Shown one piece after another: positions 33,871 to 42,684 of a stretch of 64,000 nucleotides of DNA. Position numbers and translations under genes: made by a program. How positions within the stretch are numbered: position 1 is the stretch's first letter; each line of letters begins with the position of its first letter. The DNA comes from Clostridium lundense DSM 17049 (GTDB lineage: Bacteria > Bacillota > Clostridia > Clostridiales > Clostridiaceae): NCBI RefSeq assembly GCF_000619945.1, contig NZ_JHVC01000002.1:62001-126000 (forward strand), in the 5' to 3' direction. Under the pieces are notes generated by a model that worked only from the letters and a program-made list of their open reading frames with translations, had not been told where the DNA came from and ran no database searches.

Positions 33871-35241
33871 ATGAAAATGACAAAAAAGAGAATAGTTTAT
33901 ACTACCATAGTAACATTAATAGTTGTATTTTCATCAACCTTTGCAATACTCATGACGCTAGAAAGAACAGACTATCGAAATTATTTACAAGCACAGTATA
34001 GCAAAAATATGTATGAACTAATTGACTCTGTACAAAATATAAGAGTTAACTTAGGAAAGGCAGCAATAGTTGGTTCGAGAGAGCAAAGCATAGTAGTATT
34101 TGAGGAGATATTTAGGCATGCATCTATGGCTAATGATAAGTTACATTCTTTACCTATTGCACAAGATACTTTGGAAAATTCCAGTAAGTTTTTATCTCAA
34201 GTGGGGGATTTTTGTTATACATTAGGGAAGGTATCTTCTGAAGGAAAACAATTAAGTGAAAAGGACTATAAAACTATTGATAGTTTAAAAAATAGATCAT
34301 TTCAACTAGAGGCTAATCTAAAAGGAATATCGAATGAAATTAATGAGGGAAGAGTTAGATGGGGTGATATAAGAAAAAAAGTTAGTGGAGTGTTTGCTCA
34401 AAATAAACCAGAGGGATTAGCTGAAAAATTCAAAGGAATACAAAAGCAAGTAGCTCAATATCCTGCTTTAATATATGATGGCCCTTTTTCAGATAATATT
34501 CTAGAAATAACACCTAAGGTTAATTCTCAAAAAGCTGTATCTCAGAAAGAAGCAGAAAGTATAGTGAAAAAGGTTATAGGTGCGAATAAAATAGAATCCA
34601 TAAAAATAAGAGAAGAAAAAGCAAATACTAGAATACCTACATATTCATTTGATGTTTACATGAAAGGAAGAAATAAGAAAAATGATGTAGTTGCTTGTGA
34701 AATAAGTAATCATGGTGGTAAAGTCGTATACTTACTTGATAATAAAAGTGTTGGATCAGCTAAAATTAAAAGAGATCAGGCCATTAAAAATGGAATAGCT
34801 TATTTGAATAATCTAGGATATAAAAATATGATACCTATGTATTCTTTGAATTATGGAAATGTAGAAGTTATTAGTTATGTATATAGGCAAGATAATGTTA
34901 TAATATATCCAGATCAAGTAAAACTTAAAATTGCATTAGATGATGGCAGTATAATAGGTGTAGAATCAGAAAAATATTTAGTTTCCCATGTTGAGAGAAG
35001 GAAAATTCCTAAACCTAAAATAACTATAGAGGAAGCTAGAAAAAGGGTTGGAAAGAAGTTAAAAGTTAATTCTACTAAGTTAGCTATAGTTCCTACAGAA
35101 ACTAATAAAGAAGTTCTTTGCTATGAATTTTCAGGTAGTTATAATAATGAGCAGTTTATAGTTTATATAAATGCAGAAACTGGTTTTGAGCAAAGAATTA
35201 TTCAAATAATAAATACTCCTAATGGTCAACTTACAATGTAA
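33871..35241 (+). CDS. ypeB: Germination protein YpeB
   Basis: A membrane-anchored protein of 456 residues: one N-terminal transmembrane segment (about 10-30), an alpha-helical region, and C-terminal PepSY-like domains (AVSQKEAESIVKKVIG, TIEEARKRVGKKL). In Bacillus YpeB stabilises and places the cortex hydrolase SleB in spores. GTG 33856 overlaps the GGGAGGA site, so ATG 33871 is the start. No sleB or cwlJ lies beside it, unlike the Bacillus sleB-ypeB pair. The 263 bases upstream (to the divergent glycosyltransferase) hold no other feature that I can support. Confidence 0.9.
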   Translation: MKMTKKRIVYTTIVTLIVVFSSTFAILMTLERTDYRNYLQAQYSKNMYELIDSVQNIRVNLGKAAIVGSREQSIVVFEEIFRHASMANDKLHSLPIAQDTLENSSKFLSQVGDFCYTLGKVSSEGKQLSEKDYKTIDSLKNRSFQLEANLKGISNEINEGRVRWGDIRKKVSGVFAQNKPEGLAEKFKGIQKQVAQYPALIYDGPFSDNILEITPKVNSQKAVSQKEAESIVKKVIGANKIESIKIREEKANTRIPTYSFDVYMKGRNKKNDVVACEISNHGGKVVYLLDNKSVGSAKIKRDQAIKNGIAYLNNLGYKNMIPMYSLNYGNVEVISYVYRQDNVIIYPDQVKLKIALDDGSIIGVESEKYLVSHVERRKIPKPKITIEEARKRVGKKLKVNSTKLAIVPTETNKEVLCYEFSGSYNNEQFIVYINAETGFEQRIIQIINTPNGQLTM

Positions 35242-35256
35242 TATCAAGTTATTTTT

Positions 35257-35309
35257 AGATTCAGATGGAGTTTGTTTAAGAGAACTACTTGCTCCATCTG
35301 AATCTTATT
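35257..35309 (+). terminator. Hairpin after ypeB
   Basis: A 14-bp perfect stem (35257-35270 with 35292-35305), 21-base loop, with only a weak T-rich tail. The following 130 bases, up to the ddl promoter, show nothing else that I can support. Confidence 0.6.
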
Positions 35310-35439
35310 AAGAGATTTTTGAGAGTTTTATTTCTTGGATTTTAGGGAAAAAGTTTGTCTAGGAGAGTAGCTATCAGAAAAATATTATGAAATAAATAAA
35401 AGTTGTTGATTAAATCATTAAAAAAAATTAAACTTATAT

Positions 35440-35469
35440 TTGAATGGGTAATTTTAATCACATTATAAT
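35440..35469 (+). promoter_or_regulatory. Sigma-A-type promoter of ddl
   Basis: TTGAAT, 18-base spacer, TATAAT. Confidence 0.55.
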
Positions 35470-35482
35470 ATACTCATGATTT

Positions 35483-35517
35483 AATTGTTGCGATGGGTTA
35501 ATAACATCCCAACAATT
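35483..35517 (+). promoter_or_regulatory. Leader hairpin at the 5' end of the ddl transcript
   Basis: AATTGTTG-C-GATG (35483-35495) pairs with CATC-C-CAACAATT (35505-35517) with one C/C mismatch. It lies just after the predicted transcription start and 32 bases before the gene; it may stabilise the mRNA. Confidence 0.4.
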
Positions 35518-35549
35518 AGATTTATATAATTTGTGAGGAGAGATTAATA

Positions 35550-36581
35550 ATGAAGAAAAAAATAGCTATACTTTTTGGTGGACAATCTACTGAACATGAA
35601 GTGTCAAGAGTGTCTGCAGCATCAGTATTGAAAAATATTGACCAAGCTAAGTATGAGATTTATCCAATAGGTATCACAAAGGACGGGAAATGGTTCGGAT
35701 ATAATGGGAAAATAGAAAATATAGAAAATGGTTTATGGGAAAAAGATGAGAAACAGAAAACACCAAATGGACAAAATATATTATTTAACAAGGAAGTAGA
35801 GGTAGTATTCCCAGTTATGCATGGTTTATACGGAGAAGACGGAACTATACAAGGACTATGTAAATTACTTAATATACCTTTTGTTGGGCCAGGAGTATTA
35901 TCATCTGCATTATGTATGGATAAAGTATATACAAAGTATGTTCTTGAAAATTTTGGAATAAAACAAGCAGAATATGTGGTAGTAAATAAATTTGATTATA
36001 ATAAGAATAAGGATAAATTTATAAAAGGCATAGAAGAGCATCTAGGATATGCTGTGTTTATAAAGCCATCAAATAGTGGATCGTCTGTTGGTATAACTAA
36101 AGCACATAATAGAGAAGAACTTATAAAAGGATTGGAAGAAGCATTAAAATATGATAGAAAAATACTAGTTGAAAAAGCTATAAATGCTAGGGAGGTTGAA
36201 GTAGCTGTTCTTGGAAATGATGAACCTAAAGCAGCAGTACCAGGAGAAATTATTCCTGCAAAAGAATTTTATGATTATGAAGCTAAATATCAGAATGAAG
36301 CTTCAAAGCTTTTGATACCAGCTGCATTTAATGAAGAAGGATTAGAAAGAATAAAAAAATTAGCTATAGATATATATAAAATGTTAGATTGTCAGGGAAT
36401 GTCAAGAGTAGATTTTTTAGTAGATAAGGATACAGAAGAAGTATACTTAAATGAAATCAATACTTTGCCAGGGTTTACTAGTATAAGTATGTATCCTAAG
36501 CTATGGCAGGCTTCAGGGAAGGAATATTCTAAGTTAATAGACGAACTTATAGAGTTAGCTGTAGATAGAGGAAATGAATAA
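35550..36581 (+). CDS. ddl: D-alanine--D-alanine ligase
   Basis: A 343-residue ATP-grasp ligase that makes the D-Ala-D-Ala dipeptide for peptidoglycan. The start KIAILFGGQSTEHEVSRVSA, the ATP-binding IKPSNSGSSVGI and the C-terminal LNEINTLPGFTSISMYP are typical. The residue after the EHEVS serine region and the YDYEAKY omega-loop tyrosine fit D-Ala rather than D-lactate specificity, judged by eye. GAGGAGAG precedes ATG 35550. Confidence 0.94.
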   Translation: MKKKIAILFGGQSTEHEVSRVSAASVLKNIDQAKYEIYPIGITKDGKWFGYNGKIENIENGLWEKDEKQKTPNGQNILFNKEVEVVFPVMHGLYGEDGTIQGLCKLLNIPFVGPGVLSSALCMDKVYTKYVLENFGIKQAEYVVVNKFDYNKNKDKFIKGIEEHLGYAVFIKPSNSGSSVGITKAHNREELIKGLEEALKYDRKILVEKAINAREVEVAVLGNDEPKAAVPGEIIPAKEFYDYEAKYQNEASKLLIPAAFNEEGLERIKKLAIDIYKMLDCQGMSRVDFLVDKDTEEVYLNEINTLPGFTSISMYPKLWQASGKEYSKLIDELIELAVDRGNE

Positions 36582-36617
36582 GGTAAAATTTGTTTTTAAA
36601 AGAGAAAGGTGAATTTT

Positions 36618-37598
36618 ATGACAAGAGCATTAGCAATGATATCAGGAGGTTTAGATAGCATTTTGGCTGCTAAACTAATAAAAGAACAAGGTATAGAAGT
36701 TATAGGTATATGCTTCAAATCTCATTTTTTCAATGAGGAAAATGCGGTAAAAATGACTGAACAAATTGGAATACCTTTAAAGGTGGTGGATTTTTCCAAA
36801 GAGCATTTTAGTATGGTTAAACATCCGAAACATGGATATGGTAAAAACATGAACCCTTGTATAGATTGTCATAGTTTAATGCTTAACTATACAGGAAAAT
36901 TATTACAAGATATGGATGCTGATTTTATTATAACTGGAGAAGTGCTAAATCAAAGACCTATGTCTCAGACTAAGCATTCCCTAGATTTAGTAAAAAAGGA
37001 ATCAGGATTTAGTGATAAAATATTAAGGCCATTATGTGCAAAAAATTTAACTCCAACAGAAATGGAGTTAAGTGGACTTGTAGATAGAGAAAAATTAATG
37101 GATATATCAGGAAGAGGCAGAAAAGTTCAGATGGAATTAGCAAAGAGTTGGGGAATAAAGGATTATCCTTCTCCAGCAGGAGGATGTAAACTTACAGAGC
37201 CAAACTATTCAAAGAGATTAAGAGAGTTATTGAATCATAAAGATAATCCAAGTGTTAAAGATCTAGAATTATTAAAGTATGGAAGACATTTTAGAATATT
37301 ACCAGATGCTAAAATTATATCTACAAGGACTCAGATAGAGGGAGACGAAGTTAAGCAGTATTTAGATAAGGAAGACTTTATATTTTTTGCAGAAGAATTT
37401 AATGGTTCTATGATTATTATAGTGGGAGAACCAACAGAGGAAGACATAGAATTTGCTGCAAAGATTACTGCTAGATATAGTAAGGGAAAAGACGAAGAAT
37501 TAGTAAAAGTTAAGTATGGAAAATTCATGTGTCCCCTAGATGAGCATATAGAAGTGAAGCCTGCAACAGAAGATGAAGTAAATAAATATATATTATGA
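36618..37598 (+). CDS. PP-loop ATPase, tRNA thiolation family (ThiI/MnmA-like)
   Basis: A protein of 326 residues starting MTRALAMISGGLDSILA, with PP-loop SGGLDS as in enzymes that adenylate tRNA or other substrates for sulfur transfer. Cysteines occur in NPCIDCH (about residue 80) and AGGCKL (about 185), spaced as possible disulfide or iron-sulfur sites. It lacks the THUMP domain of true ThiI; the last 100 residues form a separate domain. AAAGGTG fits ATG 36618; GTG 36609 is inside that site. The exact tRNA target is not clear. Confidence 0.7.
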   Translation: MTRALAMISGGLDSILAAKLIKEQGIEVIGICFKSHFFNEENAVKMTEQIGIPLKVVDFSKEHFSMVKHPKHGYGKNMNPCIDCHSLMLNYTGKLLQDMDADFIITGEVLNQRPMSQTKHSLDLVKKESGFSDKILRPLCAKNLTPTEMELSGLVDREKLMDISGRGRKVQMELAKSWGIKDYPSPAGGCKLTEPNYSKRLRELLNHKDNPSVKDLELLKYGRHFRILPDAKIISTRTQIEGDEVKQYLDKEDFIFFAEEFNGSMIIIVGEPTEEDIEFAAKITARYSKGKDEELVKVKYGKFMCPLDEHIEVKPATEDEVNKYIL

Positions 37599-37643
37599 TC
37601 AACAATTATTCAAATATCATAAGTTGGAGGTGAAATTAACTCT

Positions 37644-38066
37644 ATGAAAAAGAACGCACTAATTTCAGTATCTAGCATGCAGTCAAAACAAGAAGGAGAT
37701 ACAATTGAGGTAGTGACTCCAGGAAGTTTCTATAAAAAAGAAAACTGTTATTATGTAGTTTATGATGAAACGAAAATATCAGGTATGGAAGGCACAACAA
37801 CCACTTTTAAAATTAACTCTAAGGATAATAAATTCTCCTTAATAAGAGTGGGAACCACTACTACTAAAATGGAATTCCAGAAATCATCAGGAGACGTATC
37901 ATTATATAATACTCCTTATGGTACTTTAGAATTAAAAATAGATACAAAAGATCTTAAAATAAATATAGATGACCAAGGAGGCAACATATTCGTAAATTAT
38001 CATATGAGTGTTGCAGGTCAGAAACCCCAAGATACATTTTTGAAGATTAATATAAAAGCGCAGTAG
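37644..38066 (+). CDS. DUF1934 beta-barrel protein (YwiB-like)
   Basis: A 140-residue protein with alternating beta-strand pattern and no signal peptide: residues GSFYKKENCYYVVYDETKI, TTTFKI and TPYGTLEL fit the DUF1934/YwiB family, a lipocalin-like barrel of unknown function. In Bacillus ywiB lies beside argS near rpoE-pyrG; here it also precedes pyrG but argS is absent. TTGGAGGTG lies upstream of ATG 37644. Confidence 0.75.
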   Translation: MKKNALISVSSMQSKQEGDTIEVVTPGSFYKKENCYYVVYDETKISGMEGTTTTFKINSKDNKFSLIRVGTTTTKMEFQKSSGDVSLYNTPYGTLELKIDTKDLKINIDDQGGNIFVNYHMSVAGQKPQDTFLKINIKAQ

Positions 38067-38090
38067 GTAATACCTCTGTGCTTTTATTAT
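38054..38090 (+). terminator. Terminator of the DUF1934 gene
   Basis: AAAAGCGCAG (38054-38063) pairs with CTGTGCTTTT (38076-38085) with one G-U pair, around an inner AGGT/ACCT stem, then ATTATT. The left arm covers the end of the gene. Confidence 0.75.
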
Positions 38091-38165
38091 TTAGACTCAT
38101 GTTTAAAAACCAGTTTTTCGGGTAAAATTCTTACTAAAAGAACAAGGAGGGAAAAAGGAATTGTA

Positions 38166-38183
38166 ATGAACAATTCTTTATAA
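38166..38183 (+). CDS. Five-codon minicistron (MNNSL) ahead of the 100-residue gene
   Basis: ATG 38166 has AAGGA 6 bases upstream (and AAGGAGGG further back), and stops at TAA 38181. The next gene starts 4 bases later with no ribosome binding site of its own, so this tiny ORF may load ribosomes for it. An inverted repeat GAATTGT/ACAATTC lies across it. The function is inferred from layout only. Confidence 0.35.
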   Translation: MNNSL

Positions 38184-38187
38184 AATA

Positions 38188-38490
38188 ATGAAATATTTTA
38201 ATAGAAGTATTAAGTATGAAAAAATAATAGAGCTACTATGTAGCTATAAAGGCATTAAGAGAGAAGAATTAATAAGAATATTAGAAGACGAGGAATGTAA
38301 ATATCTATTATTTTTGCTTTTAAAAAAGTATAACTGCATGGATATAGAAAGCTTGACAAAGGATTTTGAAATAGATAATAAAAGAAAATTAAATAACAAC
38401 TTAAAAAAGGCAGAGGAAAAGTTTCTAATAAATAAAAAAGTAAGGGAAATGTTTTTTGAAGCTGAAAATATTATAGAAGAAATACAATAA
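38188..38490 (+). CDS. Small helical protein of unknown function, in the place of rpoE
   Basis: A 100-residue, mostly helical, charged protein without signal peptide or membrane segment. The first half (IIELLCSYKGIKREELIRILEDEECKY pattern) looks like a small winged-helix or helical bundle, the second is lysine/glutamate rich. It occupies the slot where Bacillus has rpoE (RNA polymerase delta) before pyrG, but lacks delta's acidic tail and I see no real similarity. No ribosome binding site is seen before ATG 38188; see the minicistron. Confidence 0.55.
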   Translation: MKYFNRSIKYEKIIELLCSYKGIKREELIRILEDEECKYLLFLLLKKYNCMDIESLTKDFEIDNKRKLNNNLKKAEEKFLINKKVREMFFEAENIIEEIQ

Positions 38491-38665
38491 AAAACAAAAA
38501 AAGTAGTGGAAAATAATTTAATGATATGATATTATAAGGTGTGTATTTTAAAATACAAATATCCCATTTTATATGATAGGGTAATTATTATTATAAAATA
38601 AAATTAATGGCTTGTCAATGCCTTGTTTAATAAAATATTATAAACATTAATATAGGGGGTGAGTA

Positions 38666-38704
38666 ATGTTCTGTAGAATTATTTTATGGAACATAATTAT
38701 ATGA
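38666..38704 (+). CDS. Leader peptide overlapping the pyrG start (12 residues)
   Basis: ATG 38666 follows the strongest ribosome binding site in the region (AGGGGGTGAG). The 12-codon frame (MFCRIILWNIII) ends with TGA 38702-38704, which overlaps ATG 38701 of pyrG as ATGA. pyrG itself has only weak site sequence. The layout points to translational coupling or leader control of CTP synthase. Confidence 0.5.
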   Translation: MFCRIILWNIII

Positions 38705-40299
38705 GTACTAAATATATATTTGTAACTGGAGGAGTTGTTTCTTCTTTAGGTAAAGGGATAACAGCGGCTTCATTAGGAAGATTGTTAAAAAATAGAGGAT
38801 TAAAAGTTTCTATACAAAAGTTTGACCCATATATAAATATTGATCCGGGAACCATGAGTCCATATCAGCATGGGGAAGTGTTTGTAACAGATGATGGCGC
38901 AGAGACAGATCTTGATTTGGGGCATTATGAAAGATTTATTGATGAAAATTTAAGCAAAAGCAATAATGTAACTACAGGAAAAATATATTGGTCGGTTATA
39001 AATAAAGAAAGAAAAGGTGACTATTTAGGAGGTACTGTACAGGTAATACCTCATATTACTAATGAAATAAAGGAAAGAGTTTATAGAGTAGGTAAGGAAA
39101 AAAATATAGATGTAGTAATAACTGAAATTGGAGGAACTGTTGGAGATATAGAATCACTTCCTTTTCTTGAAGCTATAAGACAAATAAAATATGATGTTGG
39201 AAGAGAAAATGTGTGTTTTATCCATGTAACTCTTGTGCCGTATCTTGGTAAATCTGGAGAACTTAAAACTAAACCTACACAACATTCTGTTAAAGAGTTA
39301 AGAGGAATTGGTATACAGCCAGATATAATTGTCTGTCGTTCTGAAAAATTTATATCAGATGAATTGAAAAATAAGATTGCTCTATTTTGTAATGTAGAAC
39401 AAGGTTGCGTTATACAAAACTTAGATGCAGAAAATTTATATGAGGTTCCTCTAATGCTACATAAGGAAGGATTAGATAGCTTAGTTTGCAAGAAACTGAA
39501 GTTGGATTGTCATAGTATAGATAATACCGAATGGGGCAAAATGGTGAGAAGCATAAAGAATATTCACAAACAGATAACTATAGGATTAGTAGGAAAATAT
39601 GTAGAGTTGCATGATGCATATATATCTGTAGTAGAATCTTTAAATCATGGTGGATATGCTAACAACGTAAATATAGATGTTAGATGGATAAATGCAGTAG
39701 ATGTAAATAGGGAGAATGTAGATGAAATTTTAAAAGGTGTAAATGGAGTTTTAGTGCCTGGAGGTTTTGGAGATAGAGGAGTAGAAGGTAAGATAGAAGC
39801 TATAAGATGGGCAAGAGAAAATAATGTACCTTTTTTAGGAATATGTTTGGGAATGCAATGTTCAGTTATAGAATTTGCAAGAAATATATTAGGATATGAA
39901 GGAGCTCATAGTTCTGAAATACTTCCTGATACAAAATATCCAGTTATAGATTTAATGCCTGAACAAAAAGATATAGACGAAAAAGGTGGAACTATGCGAT
40001 TAGGAGTATATCCATGTAAACTTACTAAGGAAAGTAAGGCTTTTGAAGCTTATGGGGAAGAAATTATTTATGAAAGACATAGACACAGATATGAATTTAA
40101 TAATGAATATAAAAAAGATTTAATAGAAGCTGGACTTATTATTTCAGGAACTAGCCCTGATGGAAGGTTGGTAGAGATTGTTGAAGTAAAAGATCATCCA
40201 TGGTTTGTTGCAGTGCAATTCCACCCTGAATTAAAATCAAGACCTAATAGGCCTCATCCGTTATTTAGAGAATTTGTTAAAGCAGCATTAAATCAATAA
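38701..40299 (+). CDS. pyrG: CTP synthase
   Basis: A 532-residue enzyme converting UTP, ATP and glutamine to CTP. The synthetase domain starts MSTKYIFVTGGVVSSLGKG; the glutaminase domain has GGFGDRG, the nucleophile elbow FLGICLGMQCS and the final VQFHPELKSRP. An in-frame ATG at 38686 would give five more residues, but the family normally begins at MSTKYIF, at ATG 38701. The Bacillus pyrG leader uses CTP-sensitive attenuation; no comparable terminator is seen here, but a leader peptide is. Confidence 0.95.
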   Translation: MSTKYIFVTGGVVSSLGKGITAASLGRLLKNRGLKVSIQKFDPYINIDPGTMSPYQHGEVFVTDDGAETDLDLGHYERFIDENLSKSNNVTTGKIYWSVINKERKGDYLGGTVQVIPHITNEIKERVYRVGKEKNIDVVITEIGGTVGDIESLPFLEAIRQIKYDVGRENVCFIHVTLVPYLGKSGELKTKPTQHSVKELRGIGIQPDIIVCRSEKFISDELKNKIALFCNVEQGCVIQNLDAENLYEVPLMLHKEGLDSLVCKKLKLDCHSIDNTEWGKMVRSIKNIHKQITIGLVGKYVELHDAYISVVESLNHGGYANNVNIDVRWINAVDVNRENVDEILKGVNGVLVPGGFGDRGVEGKIEAIRWARENNVPFLGICLGMQCSVIEFARNILGYEGAHSSEILPDTKYPVIDLMPEQKDIDEKGGTMRLGVYPCKLTKESKAFEAYGEEIIYERHRHRYEFNNEYKKDLIEAGLIISGTSPDGRLVEIVEVKDHPWFVAVQFHPELKSRPNRPHPLFREFVKAALNQ

Positions 40300-40306
40300 T
40301 TTTATA

Positions 40307-40354
40307 ATTAACGATGTATATCTACAATATGGATATATGTCGTTAATTTTTTTG
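40307..40354 (+). terminator. Terminator of pyrG
   Basis: ATTAACGA (40307-40314) pairs with TCGTTAAT (40340-40347) with further partial pairing inside, then seven T. Confidence 0.85.
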
Positions 40355-40464
40355 GAAATAATCGATAAAAATGGACAAAAAATATCAAAAATATTGAAGG
40401 ATTTTATTAATGCATATAGAAATATTATTTTATAGAGATTTTAAGAGAAGTATGAGGTGATAAA

Positions 40465-40809
40465 ATGTTATTGGATTCTAAAATAAGTATTGCAATAAAA
40501 AATGAAAGTGGTAAATATATAATAAGAAGCACATGTTTTTTTAAACTTAAGGAATTAAATAAAGAAATCACCTCTTTAAATAGTATAAAAATATTTAACG
40601 GGGAAATACTGTTTAATATACGTTGTCCATTATGCGGAGAAATCCATTGTTACAAATATAGTTTAAAGGAATTAGTATTACGGGATATATTAATTGGTGG
40701 TTGTGACGAGATAGGTATTCCGATATTTTATATAGGAAATTATGAAAAGATCAAAAGGAAAATCTTAAATTATGATAACATAAATAAAGATATATATGCC
40801 ATGATATAA
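40465..40809 (+). CDS. Small protein with CPLCG zinc-like motif, unknown function
   Basis: A 114-residue protein. Residues 54-63 hold CPLCGEIHCY, a CxxC with nearby His and Cys that could bind zinc; the rest is basic and partly hydrophobic. TGAGGTGATAAA precedes ATG 40465 and a terminator follows, so it is expressed as a single unit between pyrG and rho. I do not recognise the family. Confidence 0.6.
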   Translation: MLLDSKISIAIKNESGKYIIRSTCFFKLKELNKEITSLNSIKIFNGEILFNIRCPLCGEIHCYKYSLKELVLRDILIGGCDEIGIPIFYIGNYEKIKRKILNYDNINKDIYAMI

Positions 40810-40811
40810 AG

Positions 40812-40840
40812 CAAAAGTATATTGTATACTTTTGTTTTAT
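40812..40840 (+). terminator. Terminator after the CPLCG protein gene
   Basis: CAAAAGTATA (40812-40821), loop TTG, TATACTTTTG (40825-40834), then TTTTAT. Confidence 0.8.
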
Positions 40841-41010
40841 AATTGCATTTCTTAATAAATTTGCACACTAAAAAATTCGCTGGATTAAAATATTAAAATG
40901 GGTTATAATGTTATACGTAATACATCATTTCAAGTGTTATCTTTTGATAATTCCCCAAAGGTTATTTATATAAATTATATTTTATAATTAAATATAGGAG
41001 GTGTTATTTT

Positions 41011-42522
41011 TTGGCTAATAATGATTTGGAGAGTATGACCGTGATGGAGCTTAAGGAATTAGCTAAGCAGTTAGGGGTAAAGGGTATATCAAAATATAAA
41101 AAAGCTGAATTAATAGAAGAAATTAAAAGAGTATCACCTAGTTCTGTTGAAAAAAATGGAGTTATTTTAAGAGAAAAGATAAGTCCTAAAGCTACATCTA
41201 AAGGTGAAGAAATGCTAGAAAATAAAGAGCGAAATAAGTACATAGAACCAAAAAAGAAAGAATCATGGAACAATGAAGAAAAGAAAGCAGCAGAGGATGT
41301 TAAAGTGGAAAAAGAAGCAATAGGGGAAAACGATAAAGGAAATGTAGAAGAAAAAAGAGAAAAACTTATAGAAATGATTAATGAATCAGATACTGCAAAG
41401 GGAGTACTTGAGATAATTGAAAATAATAATTACGGCTTCTTAAGAGGTAGAAATTATTTAACAGGTCCAGATGATATATATGTTTCACCATCTCAAATAA
41501 GAAGATTCAACTTAAAGACAGGTGATGAAGTAGAAGGTAAGGTTAGAACGCCAAAAGAAGGTGAAAAATTTAAAGCCTTACTTTATGTGGAAAGGGTTAA
41601 TGGAGAAAATCCTGAAAGAGCGGTAGGAAGGAAACCTTTTGAAAAATTAATACCTATTTATCCAAATGAAAGAATAAAATTAGAGACTAGTGGTTCTGAT
41701 TTATCTAGCAGATTAATGGATATTATATGCCCTATAGGAAAGGGGCAAAGAGGAATTATAGTTGCGCCACCCAAGGCGGGAAAAACTACCCTTCTAAAAA
41801 AGATAGCTCAAAGCATTTCTAGAAATCATCCAGAAGCAAAATTAATAGTTTTACTTATAGATGAAAGACCTGAAGAAGTTACAGATATGCAAAGATCAAT
41901 AAATGGTGAAGTAATATATTCAACTTTTGATGAAGAACCAGATCATCATACAAAGGTTGCTTATATGGTTTTGGAAAGAGCTAAAAGAATGGTTGAACAG
42001 GGACAGGATGTAGTTATATTATTAGACAGTATAACTAGGCTTTCAAGAGCGTATAATTTAACTATAACTCCTACAGGAAGAACTTTATCAGGTGGATTAG
42101 ATCCAGGAGCTTTAATTATGCCTAAAAAATTCTTTGGAGCTGCTAGAAATATAGAAGAAGGCGGAAGTTTAACTATACTTGCCACAGCTCTTGTGGAGAC
42201 TGGAAGTAGAATGGATGATATGATATTTGAAGAATTCAAGGGAACTGGAAATATGGAAGTTCATTTAGATAGAAAACTTCAGGAAAGAAGAATATTCCCA
42301 GCTATAGATATATATAAATCAGGTACAAGAAAAGAAGATTTATTACTTTCCGCTAAAGAATATGAAGCTGCATTTAACATAAGAAAAGTATTATATGATG
42401 AAAATAATACTCAAAATATAACGGAACAGCTAATAAATATGTTATTTAAAACTAAAGATAATGAAGAGTTTGTAGGTTTAATAAGTAAGTTGGATTTTGG
42501 TAAGGATAAAAATAATAGATAA
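41011..42522 (+). CDS. rho: Transcription termination factor Rho
   Basis: A 503-residue hexameric RNA helicase. The Rho N-terminal helical domain (MTVMELKELAKQLGVKGISKYKKAELIEEI) is followed by a Lys/Glu-rich insertion (about 50-115), the RNA-binding cold-shock domain (about 120-190; NNYGFLRG) and the ATPase core (P-loop APPKAGKTTLLKK, about 250). Residues 335-345 (LLDSITRLSRA) form Walker B and the RNA-contact region. The start is TTG 41011 behind AGGAGGTG. The insertion is charged, not asparagine-rich like the prion-forming region of C. botulinum Rho. Confidence 0.95.
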   Translation: MANNDLESMTVMELKELAKQLGVKGISKYKKAELIEEIKRVSPSSVEKNGVILREKISPKATSKGEEMLENKERNKYIEPKKKESWNNEEKKAAEDVKVEKEAIGENDKGNVEEKREKLIEMINESDTAKGVLEIIENNNYGFLRGRNYLTGPDDIYVSPSQIRRFNLKTGDEVEGKVRTPKEGEKFKALLYVERVNGENPERAVGRKPFEKLIPIYPNERIKLETSGSDLSSRLMDIICPIGKGQRGIIVAPPKAGKTTLLKKIAQSISRNHPEAKLIVLLIDERPEEVTDMQRSINGEVIYSTFDEEPDHHTKVAYMVLERAKRMVEQGQDVVILLDSITRLSRAYNLTITPTGRTLSGGLDPGALIMPKKFFGAARNIEEGGSLTILATALVETGSRMDDMIFEEFKGTGNMEVHLDRKLQERRIFPAIDIYKSGTRKEDLLLSAKEYEAAFNIRKVLYDENNTQNITEQLINMLFKTKDNEEFVGLISKLDFGKDKNNR

Positions 42523-42558
42523 AAAATGAGCAGATAAACACTGCTCATTTTATTTTTT
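42523..42558 (+). terminator. Terminator of rho
   Basis: AAAATGAGCAG (42523-42533) pairs with CTGCTCATTTT (42541-42551) and is followed by ATTTTTTT. Confidence 0.85.
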
Positions 42559-42684
42559 TCTATGGTAATTTACATTGATGGTTGTTACAAAATATGGTAT
42601 CATGATGTTATGTTGAAATTAATGTAAGTAATGTAAGTATATTCATTTGAACATATTATTATGAGGGGATTGAGGGGGATTAAA

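Noticed and set aside
39081..39491. 136-codon minus-strand frame inside pyrG
   Set aside because: pyrG motifs are intact on the plus strand and the antisense frame has no translation signals.
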